A stretch of DNA of 64,000 nt from Xenophilus sp. Marseille-Q4582 (GTDB lineage: Bacteria > Pseudomonadota > Gammaproteobacteria > Burkholderiales > Burkholderiaceae_C), in the NCBI RefSeq assembly GCF_916700565.1, contig NZ_CAKAKO010000003.1, positions 248,001-312,000 on the forward strand, given 5' to 3'. Position 1 is the stretch's first letter; every line of letters begins with the position of its first letter. Positions 55,758 through 64,000 of this stretch are shown here, one piece after another. The position numbers and the translations under genes were made by a program. The notes below the pieces were generated by a model. The model had not been told where the DNA came from, searched no databases, and was given only the letters and a program-made list of their open reading frames with translations.

Positions 55758-56139
55758 ATGAACGAGATTGCCCGAGTCGGGGTGGATCTGGCCAAGCGGG
55801 TTATCTAGGTGCATGCGGTGGATGCGCGCGTGGCGGTTGCCAAGGCGCTGGCCGCTGACAAGTTTGCGGCCTGGTGCGCGGAGCTGCCTCCCGGCTGCCT
55901 GGTGGCCCTGGAGGCCTGCGGCGGTGCGCATCACTGGGCACGCAAGCTGCGCGGCTATGGGCTGGATGCGCGGCTGATTGCAGGCCACTTCGTCACGCCC
56001 TACCGCATGGCCGGCAAGGGACGCAAGAACGGTGCGGCCGATGCCGCAGCGATCTGCGAGGCGGCAACCCGCCCGCACATGCGCTTCGTGCCGGTGAAGC
56101 CGCCGGCGCAGACGCTGCTGGCCAGCCATCAGCTACGCA
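55758..56139 (+). pseudogene. IS110-family transposase fragment with an internal stop
   Basis: MNEIARVGVDLAKRVI then a TAG stop and VHAVDARVAVAKALAADKFA, LVALEACGGAHHWARKLRGY, KGRKNGAADAAAICEAATRP and FVPVKPPAQTLLASHQLR. This is the N-terminal DEDD part of IS110 transposases. The TAG stands where Gln (CAG) is usual. It is cut at about 56139; the C-terminal serine part is missing. It lies upstream of the stress operon, away from its promoter. Confidence 0.75.
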
Positions 56140-56232
56140 AACCTCCCGATTCACTCACGCAGCTTATTCCTGCTTGCCTAGGGACGACCATGTAAGCGGC
56201 AGATGGTCGGAGTCCTTTGCGACCAGCACCTA

Positions 56233-56675
56233 CGCGAGCAGCCCGGAGGTGGGGATGCCCTTGGCGATGATCTCCGCCGGGACCGGCGCCTGGGTCAGCG
56301 TTCGGCACCTATGCGCAGGTCCACTTGCTGCGGATGTGGCACTCGACCGTGAACACGCCCGGCGTGTAGTCCAGCTTCTCGCTGATGCGCTTGAGCGCAC
56401 AGCCGCACGCGCAGCGGGTGTTCTCGGGCTCGTGGTGGCAGTCCACGCGCGGCAGGTCCGCCGGCAAGGCGGTGCGCTTAGGCATCGCGCCAGGCTTAGC
56501 CGGCGGCTTCTTCTTGCCCAGCAGTTCCTGGAGCTGCGCCTCAGCCGCGGCAAGGTCGGCGTCCAGAGCCTCGTCGAACAGCGCGCGTTGTTCGGCATCG
56601 AGCTGCTCGCTCTTCTTGCCGAACTTCAGGCGTCGCAGCTGGGCGATCTCGAACGAGAGCTTCGCCGTAGGCGCT
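56233..56675 (-). pseudogene. IS66-family TnpC fragment
   Basis: The minus strand reads LSFEIAQLRRLKFGKKSEQL, a coiled helix, MPKRTALPADLPRVDCHHEP and CACGCALKRISEKLDYTPGV, up to HIRSKWTCA; after a shift of frame near 56310 it continues CRTLTQAPVPAEIIAKGIPT SGLLA. This is the N-terminal third of IS66 TnpC. The DDE domain and IS ends are missing. Another dead insertion element. Confidence 0.7.
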
Positions 56676-57089
56676 GACATGGGCGAAAAGCATCCGAGCA
56701 TCACCCCCCAGGATGGCTCTCATCTCGATACAGAGGTGAATCCTCCGCACTATTCGGCTCCCTACGATGATATGGACTGATCACATCGGTAGGGAGAAAG
56801 CATGAACTTACGCCATCTTCGCTGCTTCATCGCCGTAGCCGAGGAACTGCACTTCGGCCGGGCTGCTCGACGGCTGCACATCGAACAGTCTCCACTGTCG
56901 CGCACGATCCGCCAGATGGAGGCGGATTTAGGGGTGCCGCTGCTCAACCGCTTGCCACGCAGTGTTCGTCTCACACCGGCGGGACAGGTCTTCCTCGAAG
57001 AAGCCCGGCGCGTACTGCTGGCCTTCGAGCAAGCGCAGACCAAGGCACGCGCCGCAGCGAACCAGCGGAACACGCTGCGCATCGCACTA

Positions 57090-58203
57090 TTGATCCGGCC
57101 TCAATGAACTTGACTCAAGCCGCATAGCGTACCGTGGCGTGCTCGAAGTACTTGCGGATGCGCTCGGGCTGGCGTTGCACGCTGCGAAGGTGCTTGGCTG
57201 TGGCTTTGGCCAGTTGCAGCTTCGTTCGCGCCGGTGCCAGCTTCGTGACCGCCTGCTTGATATCCGCATTGGCCATCTCATCCGGGTTCAACTCCGGGCT
57301 ATAGCTCGGTAGGTAGAACACCTCGATGGCATCGGCATGCTCGGCCAGCCAGGCCTTGACCGGTTTGGCATGATGCACCCGCAGGTTGTCCAGGATCAGG
57401 AACACCTTCTTGGTCTGTCCCTTGATCAGCCGGCGCAGGAAGTCGATCAGGATTGTGGTGTTGAGCGCCCCGTCAAAGATGCGCCAGCGCATCTGCCCTT
57501 TGTTGGTCACGGTGGAGATGACCGACAGGTTGTGGCGCTTGTTGTTGACCCGCACCACCGGCGTCTGGCCCTTGGGCGCAAAACCACGGCCGCGTACATC
57601 GTCGCTGCGCAGTCCACTCTCGTCGCCCCAGTGAATTTCGGCTCCCTCGGCCTTGGCCCGCGCGGCAATGGCGGGGCAGTCCTCGTCGAGCCACGTCTTG
57701 ACCGCCGCCGGTGACTGCTCGTAGGCCTTCTTCATCGGCTTTTGCGGCGTGAAGCCCCAGCGCGCCAGGTACTTGCCCATGGTGCGCACTTGCAGTCGCA
57801 GCCCAAAGCGCTGTTCGATGAGTTGGGCCACAGCGGCGCGGGTCCACAGCGCGTAGGGCATCTTGAGCTGATCGGGCGTCTTGTCGGCGATGAGCTTGCG
57901 CACCAGGGCCTCCTGGGCGGGGTCGAGCAAGCGGTTTTCGCCGAGCTTGCGCCCGCCAATGGCGTCGTGCAGCGCCTTGGCACCGAGCGCCTCATGGCGT
58001 TTGCAGATGTTGAAGACGCCTGTGCGACTCAGGCCGGTGAGCGCGGCGATCTTGTCGTAGGTGTTGCCGGCCTTGCGTAGCCGGATGACCTGAACCCGGC
58101 GCTCATGCCGCGCTTCGTGGCTCAACGATCTCATGTCAGTTGCTTGCATGAATCCGAGTTGGGGGCGGTGCAGATAAATTCAAGTGCACAAGGGCCGAAT
58201 CAA
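57090..58203 (-). mobile_element. IS630-family element inserted in lysR
   Basis: Same 1114-bp element as at 45652-46765, opposite orientation. Ends TTGATCCGGCC (57090) and complement of TTGATTCGGCC (ending 58203). TA duplications at 57088-57089 and 58204-58205. The two copies flank the stress locus from htpX to lysR. Confidence 0.9.
57115..58149 (-). CDS. IS630-family transposase, copy B
   Basis: A 344-residue transposase equal to copy A except for three residues. All DDE residues are present (WGDESGLRSDD, LILDNLRVHHAK, SPELNPDEMANAD). The small differences show that the two copies are not from the very last transposition of one another. Confidence 0.9.
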   Translation of the reverse strand: MQATDMRSLSHEARHERRVQVIRLRKAGNTYDKIAALTGLSRTGVFNICKRHEALGAKALHDAIGGRKLGENRLLDPAQEALVRKLIADKTPDQLKMPYALWTRAAVAQLIEQRFGLRLQVRTMGKYLARWGFTPQKPMKKAYEQSPAAVKTWLDEDCPAIAARAKAEGAEIHWGDESGLRSDDVRGRGFAPKGQTPVVRVNNKRHNLSVISTVTNKGQMRWRIFDGALNTTILIDFLRRLIKGQTKKVFLILDNLRVHHAKPVKAWLAEHADAIEVFYLPSYSPELNPDEMANADIKQAVTKLAPARTKLQLAKATAKHLRSVQRQPERIRKYFEHATVRYAA

Positions 58204-58826
58204 TATCTGGTGACATGGGGCAGGCCCGCTTGTCGGCGTTGCTTGCGCTTTGCCGCGAGGAGGCACCACAGGTCGGCATTCGGATATTTGAAACGCCACT
58301 GGCGCAGTTGGTGACTGGACTGCGCAACGACTTGTATGACGCAGGTTTTGCATTGGCTGGTGAAATGGACGCCGGCATCGTCGCCATGCCGGTGTGGCGA
58401 GACCCGCTGGTGGTGGCTTTGCCCGCCAGGCATCCGCTGCTGGCTTTCAAGGAAGTGCCGCTGGAGGAAGTGGCGAGCTATCCGCTGGTGCTGTGCGATC
58501 CCCAGGTCTGCGAAGGTTGCAGCCGGCAGCGCGAACGGCTGCTCCGCACGGTGGATGCGCCGCCGACGGTAGCCGAGTACGTCAAGACCCATTCCCTGAT
58601 GCTGGCCCTCGTGGCCGCCGGCTACGGCGTGGGCTTTTCGAGCGCGGCGCATCTGGCGGGTTGCCATCAGGCCGATGTCGTCGTGCGGCCGCTGGCCGAC
58701 GAGACCGCTTCGCTGACGACCTATCTACTGCGACCCGAAGGCGAAATCATGGAGCCGCTGCGGCAGTTCATCGACCGCGTGGAGCGTGTCGGACGCCCGC
58801 AAGGCACCGATCAACGCCCGATGTGA

Positions 58827-59365
58827 CGCGGGGATTTTGGACGGTACGATTCCCTTTCGGTCTGGACCTTGACCCGCATTGCATCGGCGGCCGACCTTTT
58901 GCGTCACGGGCATGGATGGCGAATCGGGCCTATCCACCCGGCATCAAGCAAGGCACCTTCAAGCTGTCGAGGTCACAGCAGTGACGCAGAACGCATGAGC
59001 CCTTGCTGGATGCAAACCGGCTCAGCCGGAAGTCGCATTGGCGCTTTACCCCGCCCGTATTCCTACGAAAACTTTGCCCTGGTTTTCCGGTAAAGCGCAG
59101 CATCCCTTCCTGATCGAACTTGGATGCGCGGCTTTTCAGACCGTTGCGCCGGTAACAAGATTTTTCGCAGGTGCATTATGGTTGAGGTGTAGCGGGCACC
59201 GCAAGGAGGTTTGCCCCCTGCGTAACGCTCGGCGACATCGCCGCACCCAACGTCCACCACGATGCCGACCGGCTCGCGCTTCATCGGGTTCTTTGGGCAA
59301 TCGCTGCGCCCATGTGGGCCGCGCGCGCTTGCCATGTGTCGATCCGACGATGGGAAGAGCGCGAT
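58827..59365. other. 539-bp gap before the second ICE module, no convincing gene
   Basis: No frame with coding character. The region contains short inverted segments such as GAAAACTTTG...GGTTTTCC at about 59079-59094. It precedes the same first module gene as the gap 31713-32363, though by eye the two gaps share little sequence. It may be the cargo/module junction or hold the module promoter. Confidence 0.4.
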
Positions 59366-60124
59366 ATGCCGAAATCGAGCAGCCACGCCTTTGGCGCAAA
59401 GACGTACTACCGACCGATCGAGGCGGCCGTCCGCTGGTGCGGTCTCCTGCGCTTCGAGCAGCGTATTCTGGAAGCGCTGGAGCAGCGTGCCATGCCGGAG
59501 CCCGGCGAATTCCCGCGCTGGCCGCTGCTGCGCCTGTATGCCGAGCGCATCTTCGACGCGCTGACGCATGGCGAATTGCTCGGTGGCAAGGCCGGCATCG
59601 TGCTGGACTCGCAGCGGCCGGCGCTCGACGACCCCGAGTTGACCGTGCGCCACGTGGACTTGAAAGCGTGGATGTCGCAGTTCTACCCCGGCGATCGGCC
59701 GGGGTTTTTGTTTGACGGCATCGAACGCGCGGTGCATCCGGCGGTGAGCGTGGACACGCTCAACATTCTGCTGGCCGATCGCGAAGCAGCGAAGTCGCAA
59801 CTTGCCGAACTTGCCCTGGTGCATGAAACGCTGCGCACCGCGCACGAAGCACTGGCGAAGGAACATGCCACGCGCGCGGCCAACGACGAACAGGCGCGCG
59901 AGCCTGGCCTGCGCAGCGAGACGACTTACCTCAACATCATCGGCGGACTGCTGACGCTGCTGCTGGGCAATTCGCCGTCAGGCGCGGCCTATTCGTCGTT
60001 CCGCAGCATGGATGCCGTGGTCAGCGCGCTGATCGCACACCATGAGGGGCGGCCGGGTCTCAGCGAGCGGACGCTGTGGAGCAAGCTCGCGCAGGCGCGG
60101 CGCCACCTGGAGGCGTCGCGCTGA
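59366..60124 (+). CDS. Conserved ICE-module protein of unknown function, copy 2
   Basis: A 252-residue homologue of the protein at 32364. Shared blocks: YYRPIEAAVRWCGLLRFEQR, RHVDLKAWMSQFYPGDRPGF, LRSETTYLNIIGGLLTLLLG, SERTLWSKLAQARRHLEA. The centre (LAELALVHETLRTAHEALAK) is probably a coiled coil. ATG at 59366 aligns with copy 1; a longer frame upstream is not supported. Function unknown. Confidence 0.75.
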   Translation: MPKSSSHAFGAKTYYRPIEAAVRWCGLLRFEQRILEALEQRAMPEPGEFPRWPLLRLYAERIFDALTHGELLGGKAGIVLDSQRPALDDPELTVRHVDLKAWMSQFYPGDRPGFLFDGIERAVHPAVSVDTLNILLADREAAKSQLAELALVHETLRTAHEALAKEHATRAANDEQAREPGLRSETTYLNIIGGLLTLLLGNSPSGAAYSSFRSMDAVVSALIAHHEGRPGLSERTLWSKLAQARRHLEASR

Positions 60125-60156
60125 CGACGCGGCCAGCATGATGCCGATGCGGCGCA

Positions 60157-60189
60157 CTGCAATTGCAGTCGCTGCTTCTGCAATTGCAG
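60157..60189. promoter_or_regulatory. Twin perfect palindromes 21 bp apart upstream of alpA-parA, copy 2
   Basis: CTGCAATTGCAG at 60157-60168 and again at 60178-60189, start-to-start 21 bp. The copy-1 sites at 33126 and 33147 have the same spacing and place with a few base changes, which shows conservation of the arms. A shared TTGAATACG element follows about 25 bp downstream in both. Candidate operator or parS-like site. Confidence 0.65.
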
Positions 60190-60265
60190 TGATTTCGGCG
60201 ACCGCGGTGTATTGAATACGAGGCACTTTCCGAACAGCGCCAGTGAGCGTCAAGGAGTGTCTCTC

Positions 60266-60484
60266 ATGTCTTCGCAGACCACCGCGCCGGCAGTGCCGGC
60301 CGAGCACCGCATCCTGCGCCGCGCCGAGGTCGAAGCCAAGACCGGCTTCAAGCGCGCGCACATCTACAGCCTGATGAAGGAAGGCAAGTTCCCCAAGGCG
60401 CTGCGCCTGGGCGTGCGCGCGGTGGGCTGGGACTCGGTGGAGATCGAACAGTGGATCGCCGATCGCCTCAAAGAACGCGCCTGA
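60266..60484 (+). CDS. AlpA-family DNA-binding protein, copy 2
   Basis: A 72-residue protein: RILRRAEVEAKTGFKRAHIY, SLMKEGKFPKALRLGVRAVG. Winged helix as in copy 1. ATG at 60266 with AAGGAG upstream. From base 60425 to beyond its stop the DNA is identical to copy 1. Likely a regulator or excision factor. Confidence 0.85.
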   Translation: MSSQTTAPAVPAEHRILRRAEVEAKTGFKRAHIYSLMKEGKFPKALRLGVRAVGWDSVEIEQWIADRLKERA

Positions 60485-60524
60485 CGCTTCTTCTCGGTTC
60501 ATGCCATTCGAGGAGGAGAAGCTC

Positions 60525-61391
60525 ATGCAGGTGGTGTCCATCATTTCGACCAAGGGCGGCGTGGGCAAGACCACGACGGCGGCCAACCTGGGCGGCTTCA
60601 TCGCCGATGCCGGGCTGCGCGTGCTGCTGCTGGATCTGGACGTGCAGCCCACGCTGTCGAGCTACTTCACGCTGGACGTGCGCGCGCCCGGCGGCATCTA
60701 CGAGATGCTGGCCTTCAACGAACGGCGCATCGAGCAACTGGTGTCGCGCACCGCGATCGCGGGCCTGGACCTGGTGCTCTCCAACGACGACCGCGGCGAA
60801 CTGAACACGCTGCTGCTGCACGCTCCGGATGGGCGCCTGCGACTGCGCCATTTGCTGCCCGTCTTCCGCACGCACTATGACCTGCTGTTGATCGACACCC
60901 AGGGCGCGCGCAGCGTGCTGCTGGAGATGGCTGTGCTGGCGTCCGACCTGGCGCTGTCACCGGTGACGCCGGAGATTCTGGCCGCGCGCGAACTGCGCCG
61001 CGGCACACTGCAACTGATCGAGGACATCGCGCCGTATCGCCACCTGGGCATCGAGCCGCCGCCGCTGCGCCTGCTCATCAACCGTGTGCATCCGGTGTCG
61101 TCGAACGCGCGGCTGGTCCAGCAGGCGCTGCGACAGGTGTTCCAGGAACAGGCCGGCGTGCAGGTGCTGGACACCGACGTGCCGGCCATCGAAGCCTATC
61201 CGCGCGCTGCGACACGAGGATTGCCGGTGCATCGGGTGGAGTACCGGCGGCCAGCTGGGCGCACGGCGCCCGCGGCGCTGGACACCATGCGCACGCTGGC
61301 CGGCGAGCTGTTCCCCGCGTGGCGGGAGTGCTTCGCGCTGGTCACCGGCCGGGCCGATGCGGGAGGGGCCGGCCATGGCGAGCGCGCATGA
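60525..61391 (+). CDS. parA: ParA-family ATPase of ICE, copy 2
   Basis: 288 residues with STKGGVGKTTTAANLGGF and LLLIDTQGARSVLLEM. The N-terminal 353 bases match copy 1 exactly. The rest has scattered changes (for example ASDLALSP against ASSLALSP). ATG at 60525 after GAGGAGGAGAA. Same operon position: followed by overlapping hicA-like and parB genes. Confidence 0.92.
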   Translation: MQVVSIISTKGGVGKTTTAANLGGFIADAGLRVLLLDLDVQPTLSSYFTLDVRAPGGIYEMLAFNERRIEQLVSRTAIAGLDLVLSNDDRGELNTLLLHAPDGRLRLRHLLPVFRTHYDLLLIDTQGARSVLLEMAVLASDLALSPVTPEILAARELRRGTLQLIEDIAPYRHLGIEPPPLRLLINRVHPVSSNARLVQQALRQVFQEQAGVQVLDTDVPAIEAYPRAATRGLPVHRVEYRRPAGRTAPAALDTMRTLAGELFPAWRECFALVTGRADAGGAGHGERA

Positions 61392-61611
61392 ACTGGCGCG
61401 CGGCCGCGAACGGCTGCGCGCGCTGATCGAGTTCGCGCTGGGCGAAGGCTGGCGCGTGGTGCGCACGTCCGGCGGGCACCTGAAATTCACGAAGCAAGGC
61501 TGCGCGTCGATCTACACCAGCTCGACGGCGAGCGACCACCGTGCTGACCGCAATGCCCGCGCGCAACTTCGCCGCGCCGACCGGCAGGCGCAGGAGAACA
61601 GCCGTGGCTGA
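61375..61611 (+). CDS. Small HicA-like protein, copy 2
   Basis: A 78-residue homologue of the protein at 34345: RLRALIEFALGEGWRVVRTS, GGHLKFTKQGCASIYTSSTA, SDHRADRNARAQLRRADRQA. It overlaps parA by 17 and parB by 8 bases, exactly as in copy 1. The overlap at both ends in both copies points to a fixed member of the module. Confidence 0.65.
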   Translation: MASAHELARGRERLRALIEFALGEGWRVVRTSGGHLKFTKQGCASIYTSSTASDHRADRNARAQLRRADRQAQENSRG

Positions 61612-63262
61612 GCTGACGCCGCAGGACATGGCTGCCAAGCTGCTGGCCACCGGCTTCGAGCGCAGCGGCCCTTCGGCCGCGACCTTGAGCGACCCCATCG
61701 CCGACACGCCGATGGTGGTGACGCTGGACCAGTTGCGGCCCTACGACCACGACCCGCGCGTGACGCGCAACCCGGCCTATGCGGAGATCAAGGCGTCCAT
61801 CCGCGAACGTGGGCTGGACGCGCCCCCCGCGATCACGCGCAGGCCGGGCGAGGCGCACTACATCATTCGCAACGGCGGCAACACGCGGCTGGCGATCCTG
61901 CGCGAGTTGTGGAGCGAGACCAAGGAGGAACGCTTCTTCCGGATTGCGTGCCTGTTCCGCCCGTGGCCGGCGCGCGGCGAGATCGTGGCGCTGACCGGGC
62001 ATCTGGCCGAGAACGAGCTGCGCGGCGGCCTGACCTTCATCGAGCGGGCGTTGGGCATCGAGAAGGCGCGCGAGTTCTACGAGCAGGAAAGCGGCCAGGC
62101 GCTGTCGCAGAGCGAACTCGCGCGGCGGCTGACTGCCGACGGTTATCCGGTGCCGCAGTCACACATCAGCCGCATGAACGATGCGGTGCGCTATCTGCTG
62201 CCGGCGATCCCGACGCTGTTGTACGGCGGATTGGGCCGGCATCAGGTGGACCGGCTCGCGGTGCTGCGCAAGGCGTGCGAGCGCACCTGGGAGCGGCGTG
62301 CGCTGGGCCGCACCGTGGCCATGGACTTCGCCACCTTGTTTCAGGACGTGCTGACGCAGTTCGACACACAGCCGGACGATTTCTCGCCGCAGCGGGTGCA
62401 GGACGAGCTGGTGGGCCAGATGGCCGAGCTGCTGGAGGTGGACTACGACACGCTGGCGCTGGAGATCAACGACAGCGAAAGCCGCCAGCGTGCGCTGACC
62501 AGCGAACCAGCGGTGCCGACGCCACCGGCAGCGCCTGTCGTGCCTGCTGCTCCTCCCCCGCCGGTCTCCACGCCTCAGCAGCCACCCGCCTCGTCTGTGC
62601 CGCGCGACGCCACGCCGGTCGCGCCTCCGGCGCCAGCAGCAACACCGCCTGCACCGACCGGAGCGCCGGAGGAACAGTACGGGCAACGCGACGAGCGTCT
62701 GCAAGGGCACATCGTGACACCGGCACCGACCACCGAGCGCCTGCTGTCCATCCAACGGATGGTCGCGGACCAGCTCGGCGACAAGCTGCCCGACTTCGAG
62801 GCCGACGCGCTGCGTGCGATCCCCGTGCAGGCTGGCGGGCTCTATCCCATCTCGGACGTCTGGTATATCGAGCCGGGGCTGGACGCGCCGGATCGCCTGC
62901 GCGTGCACATCGCGCAGTTCGCGCGCGAGATCGGCGAGGAAGCGGCGGTCGCCGACCACATCGAGGCCAGCGTCGGCGGCATCGGCTTCGTCTGCGTGGC
63001 ACCGGCCGTGGGCCAGGCGAAGGCGCTGCCGGCGTTCGCGCGGGCGGTGCTGACCCTGCTGCATGTGCTGAGTGCGGCTCCGCCCTCCGCGAACGGATTG
63101 GACCGCGCGCGGCTGGCCGACGAGCTGGCGGCGCTGCTGCATGGCCACGGCGGCTCGGCCACACGCCTGAGCGATGCTGCGCTGGTGAAGCTGTTCCGTC
63201 TGCTGCGCCTGGCGCGCCGGCTGCTGGATCTGGAAGCCGGCGTAGCGAGCCAGGATTCCTGA
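61604..63262 (+). CDS. parB: ParB-family protein of ICE, copy 2
   Basis: 552 residues, same domains as copy 1 at 34586. The GTG at 61604 corresponds to the copy-1 ATG. Bases 61634-62320 are identical to copy 1. The Pro/Ala-rich linker (VPAAPPPPVSTPQQPPASSV) and the C-terminal domain carry many changes. It is followed by DUF2857 after 17 bp. Confidence 0.9.
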   Translation: MAELTPQDMAAKLLATGFERSGPSAATLSDPIADTPMVVTLDQLRPYDHDPRVTRNPAYAEIKASIRERGLDAPPAITRRPGEAHYIIRNGGNTRLAILRELWSETKEERFFRIACLFRPWPARGEIVALTGHLAENELRGGLTFIERALGIEKAREFYEQESGQALSQSELARRLTADGYPVPQSHISRMNDAVRYLLPAIPTLLYGGLGRHQVDRLAVLRKACERTWERRALGRTVAMDFATLFQDVLTQFDTQPDDFSPQRVQDELVGQMAELLEVDYDTLALEINDSESRQRALTSEPAVPTPPAAPVVPAAPPPPVSTPQQPPASSVPRDATPVAPPAPAATPPAPTGAPEEQYGQRDERLQGHIVTPAPTTERLLSIQRMVADQLGDKLPDFEADALRAIPVQAGGLYPISDVWYIEPGLDAPDRLRVHIAQFAREIGEEAAVADHIEASVGGIGFVCVAPAVGQAKALPAFARAVLTLLHVLSAAPPSANGLDRARLADELAALLHGHGGSATRLSDAALVKLFRLLRLARRLLDLEAGVASQDS

Positions 63263-63279
63263 GCGCAGGAGGCTCCCGC

Positions 63280-63840
63280 ATGTCGGCACCGCACCCACTC
63301 AACCAGGCCGTGATCGCCCAGGCCCTGCATGACCTGCGCAACGGCCAGTTGCGCCGCTGCAAGGCCATGGGCTTCGGCGAGGAGGAGCTGGATGCGCTGA
63401 AGCACCCCGAACTCGTGAGCATGCTGGTGAATGCCACGGTGTCGTGGTGTTCGGTGTCGGTGAACCGGGAAGTGTTGAAGCGGCTGCTGAGCCAGGTGCA
63501 CGACGTGGAGCGGGAGATCGCCACGGTGGACCGCATGCTGCGCCTGGGGGCGAGCACGGAGATGGTCAGCAAGTTCTACGGCCTCACGCATCAGGAAGTG
63601 GCGCTGCGCCGCGACATCCTCGGGCTGCCCAAGCGCAAGGGCCGGCATCCGGTGCTCGACGAGGCGCAGGACGTGGCCTTGTGGGAGCGCTGGAAGGCCG
63701 GCGTCTCCGAGCGCCATATCGCCCTGACCGACGACATGGCGATGCTGGCGCTGACCATGGATCTGGCCGAGGCGCTGAGCCTGCCGATGTCGGTGGTGTG
63801 GGCGGCGATACGCAACTGGATCGACCAGGGGCTGGTGTAG
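63280..63840 (+). CDS. DUF2857 ICE protein (STY4526-type), copy 2
   Basis: 186 residues, nearly the same as copy 1: LNQAVIAQALHDLRNGQLRR, GASTEMVSKFYGLTHQEVAL. Only a few residues differ (for example TQDV/AQDV, AERH/SERH). It is coupled to the STY4528-type gene three bases downstream. Unknown biochemical role. Confidence 0.85.
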   Translation: MSAPHPLNQAVIAQALHDLRNGQLRRCKAMGFGEEELDALKHPELVSMLVNATVSWCSVSVNREVLKRLLSQVHDVEREIATVDRMLRLGASTEMVSKFYGLTHQEVALRRDILGLPKRKGRHPVLDEAQDVALWERWKAGVSERHIALTDDMAMLALTMDLAEALSLPMSVVWAAIRNWIDQGLV

Positions 63841-63843
63841 GCC

Positions 63844-64000
63844 ATGACCACGGGTGGCGCACCACGGCGCGAAGGCCCGGTTGCGCTGTCGGCGTTGTTC
63901 GACGAGGCGCTGCGGCACCTTGAGCCGAAGGAACCGGCGCAGGGCACGGCGCCGAGCCAGGACGGCTTTCTCTACAGCGGCAACCGCCATGAGAGCGTGC
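63844..64000 (+). CDS. STY4528-family replication protein, copy 2, cut by window end
   Basis: The first 52 codons are visible: RREGPVALSALFDEALRHLE, GTAPSQDGFLYSGNRHESV. They match copy 1 at 36825. The rest lies outside the window. It confirms that the second module has the same gene order to at least this point. Confidence 0.85.
   Translation, partial: MTTGGAPRREGPVALSALFDEALRHLEPKEPAQGTAPSQDGFLYSGNRHESV

Larger units (their letters stand above)
56802..58826 (+). pseudogene. Second LysR regulator interrupted by IS630
   Basis: N-terminal part (56802-57089): LRHLRCFIAVAEELHFGRAA, RRLHIEQSPLSRTIRQMEAD, up to NTLRIAL. C-terminal part (58204-58826) begins SGDMGQARLSALLALCREEA with YPLVLCDPQVCEGCSRQRER and LVAAGYGVGFSSAAH. 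Joining at TA gives RIALSGDMGQ in one frame. So the insertion is clean. An AGGGAGAA site precedes the ATG, and a long imperfect dyad CCCTACGATG...CATCGGTAGGG lies at 56760-56794. It resembles the LysR at 42954 in several blocks. Confidence 0.85.

Noticed and set aside
61909-63264. Long Arg/Gly/Ala-rich frame leading into the DUF2857 gene
   Set aside because: Only the final part from 63280 is a gene; the front lies in the wrong frame of parB.

Overview
The window looks like chromosomal DNA from a GC-rich betaproteobacterium of the order Burkholderiales, most likely a member of the Comamonadaceae. This is inferred from codon use and from protein types such as AlaS, a NrtA-like protein with an N-terminal Cys motif, and a MexGHI-OpmD-type pump; it is not proven. 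About the first 21.8 kb is ordinary chromosome. About 42 kb after that is accessory DNA.

Chromosomal part (1-21.8 kb). A two-component system (sensor kinase plus NarL-type regulator) stands upstream of a nitrate-type ABC transporter binding protein. It is followed by panE, a histidine phosphatase and alaS. Then come an Hsp70 of the YegD type, a dienelactone hydrolase, a GlxA-type AraC regulator, an extra ClpP-like peptidase and a LysE exporter. A four-gene efflux operon of the mexGHI-opmD type (DoxX protein, adaptor, RND pump, outer-membrane factor) has a SoxR-like promoter with a 19-bp spacer. Further on are a CoA-transferase, a small P-loop protein and a META/DUF4377 lipoprotein that carries a frameshift. 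The chromosome breaks off inside dgkA, which is cut by an IS5-type remnant.

Accessory part. Two copies of the replication/partition module of a PFGI-1/ICEclc-like integrative conjugative element lie in the same orientation about 27 kb apart. Copy 1 is 32.4-39.4 kb and copy 2 is 59.4 kb to the window end. The gene order is the same in both: unknown gene, alpA-like, parA, hicA-like, parB, DUF2857, STY4528-type. Each is preceded by a slot of cargo. Copy 1 follows a broken AbiEi gene, a complete type I Wadjet operon (jetABCD, anti-plasmid defence) and a hipBA toxin-antitoxin pair. Copy 2 follows a transmissible protein-quality-control / heat-resistance locus (degP, htpX, psiE, thioredoxin, ftsH, phospholipase D, clpG/clpK, hsp20 and a small DNA-binding protein) flanked by two LysR regulators. 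The body of the first element is almost gone. After a relBE cassette and the start of a PFL_4669-type gene, a chain of three IS3-type elements leads straight into an integrase stub. The best reading is two tandem ICEs, the first collapsed by IS activity.

Two copies of one IS630-type element, in opposite orientation, interrupt htpX and the second lysR with perfect TA duplications; removing them restores both reading frames. The two ICE modules share long tracts of identical sequence between diverged stretches, which suggests recombination between them. They also share a pair of dyads with 21-bp spacing upstream of alpA. No rRNA, tRNA or CRISPR array was seen.
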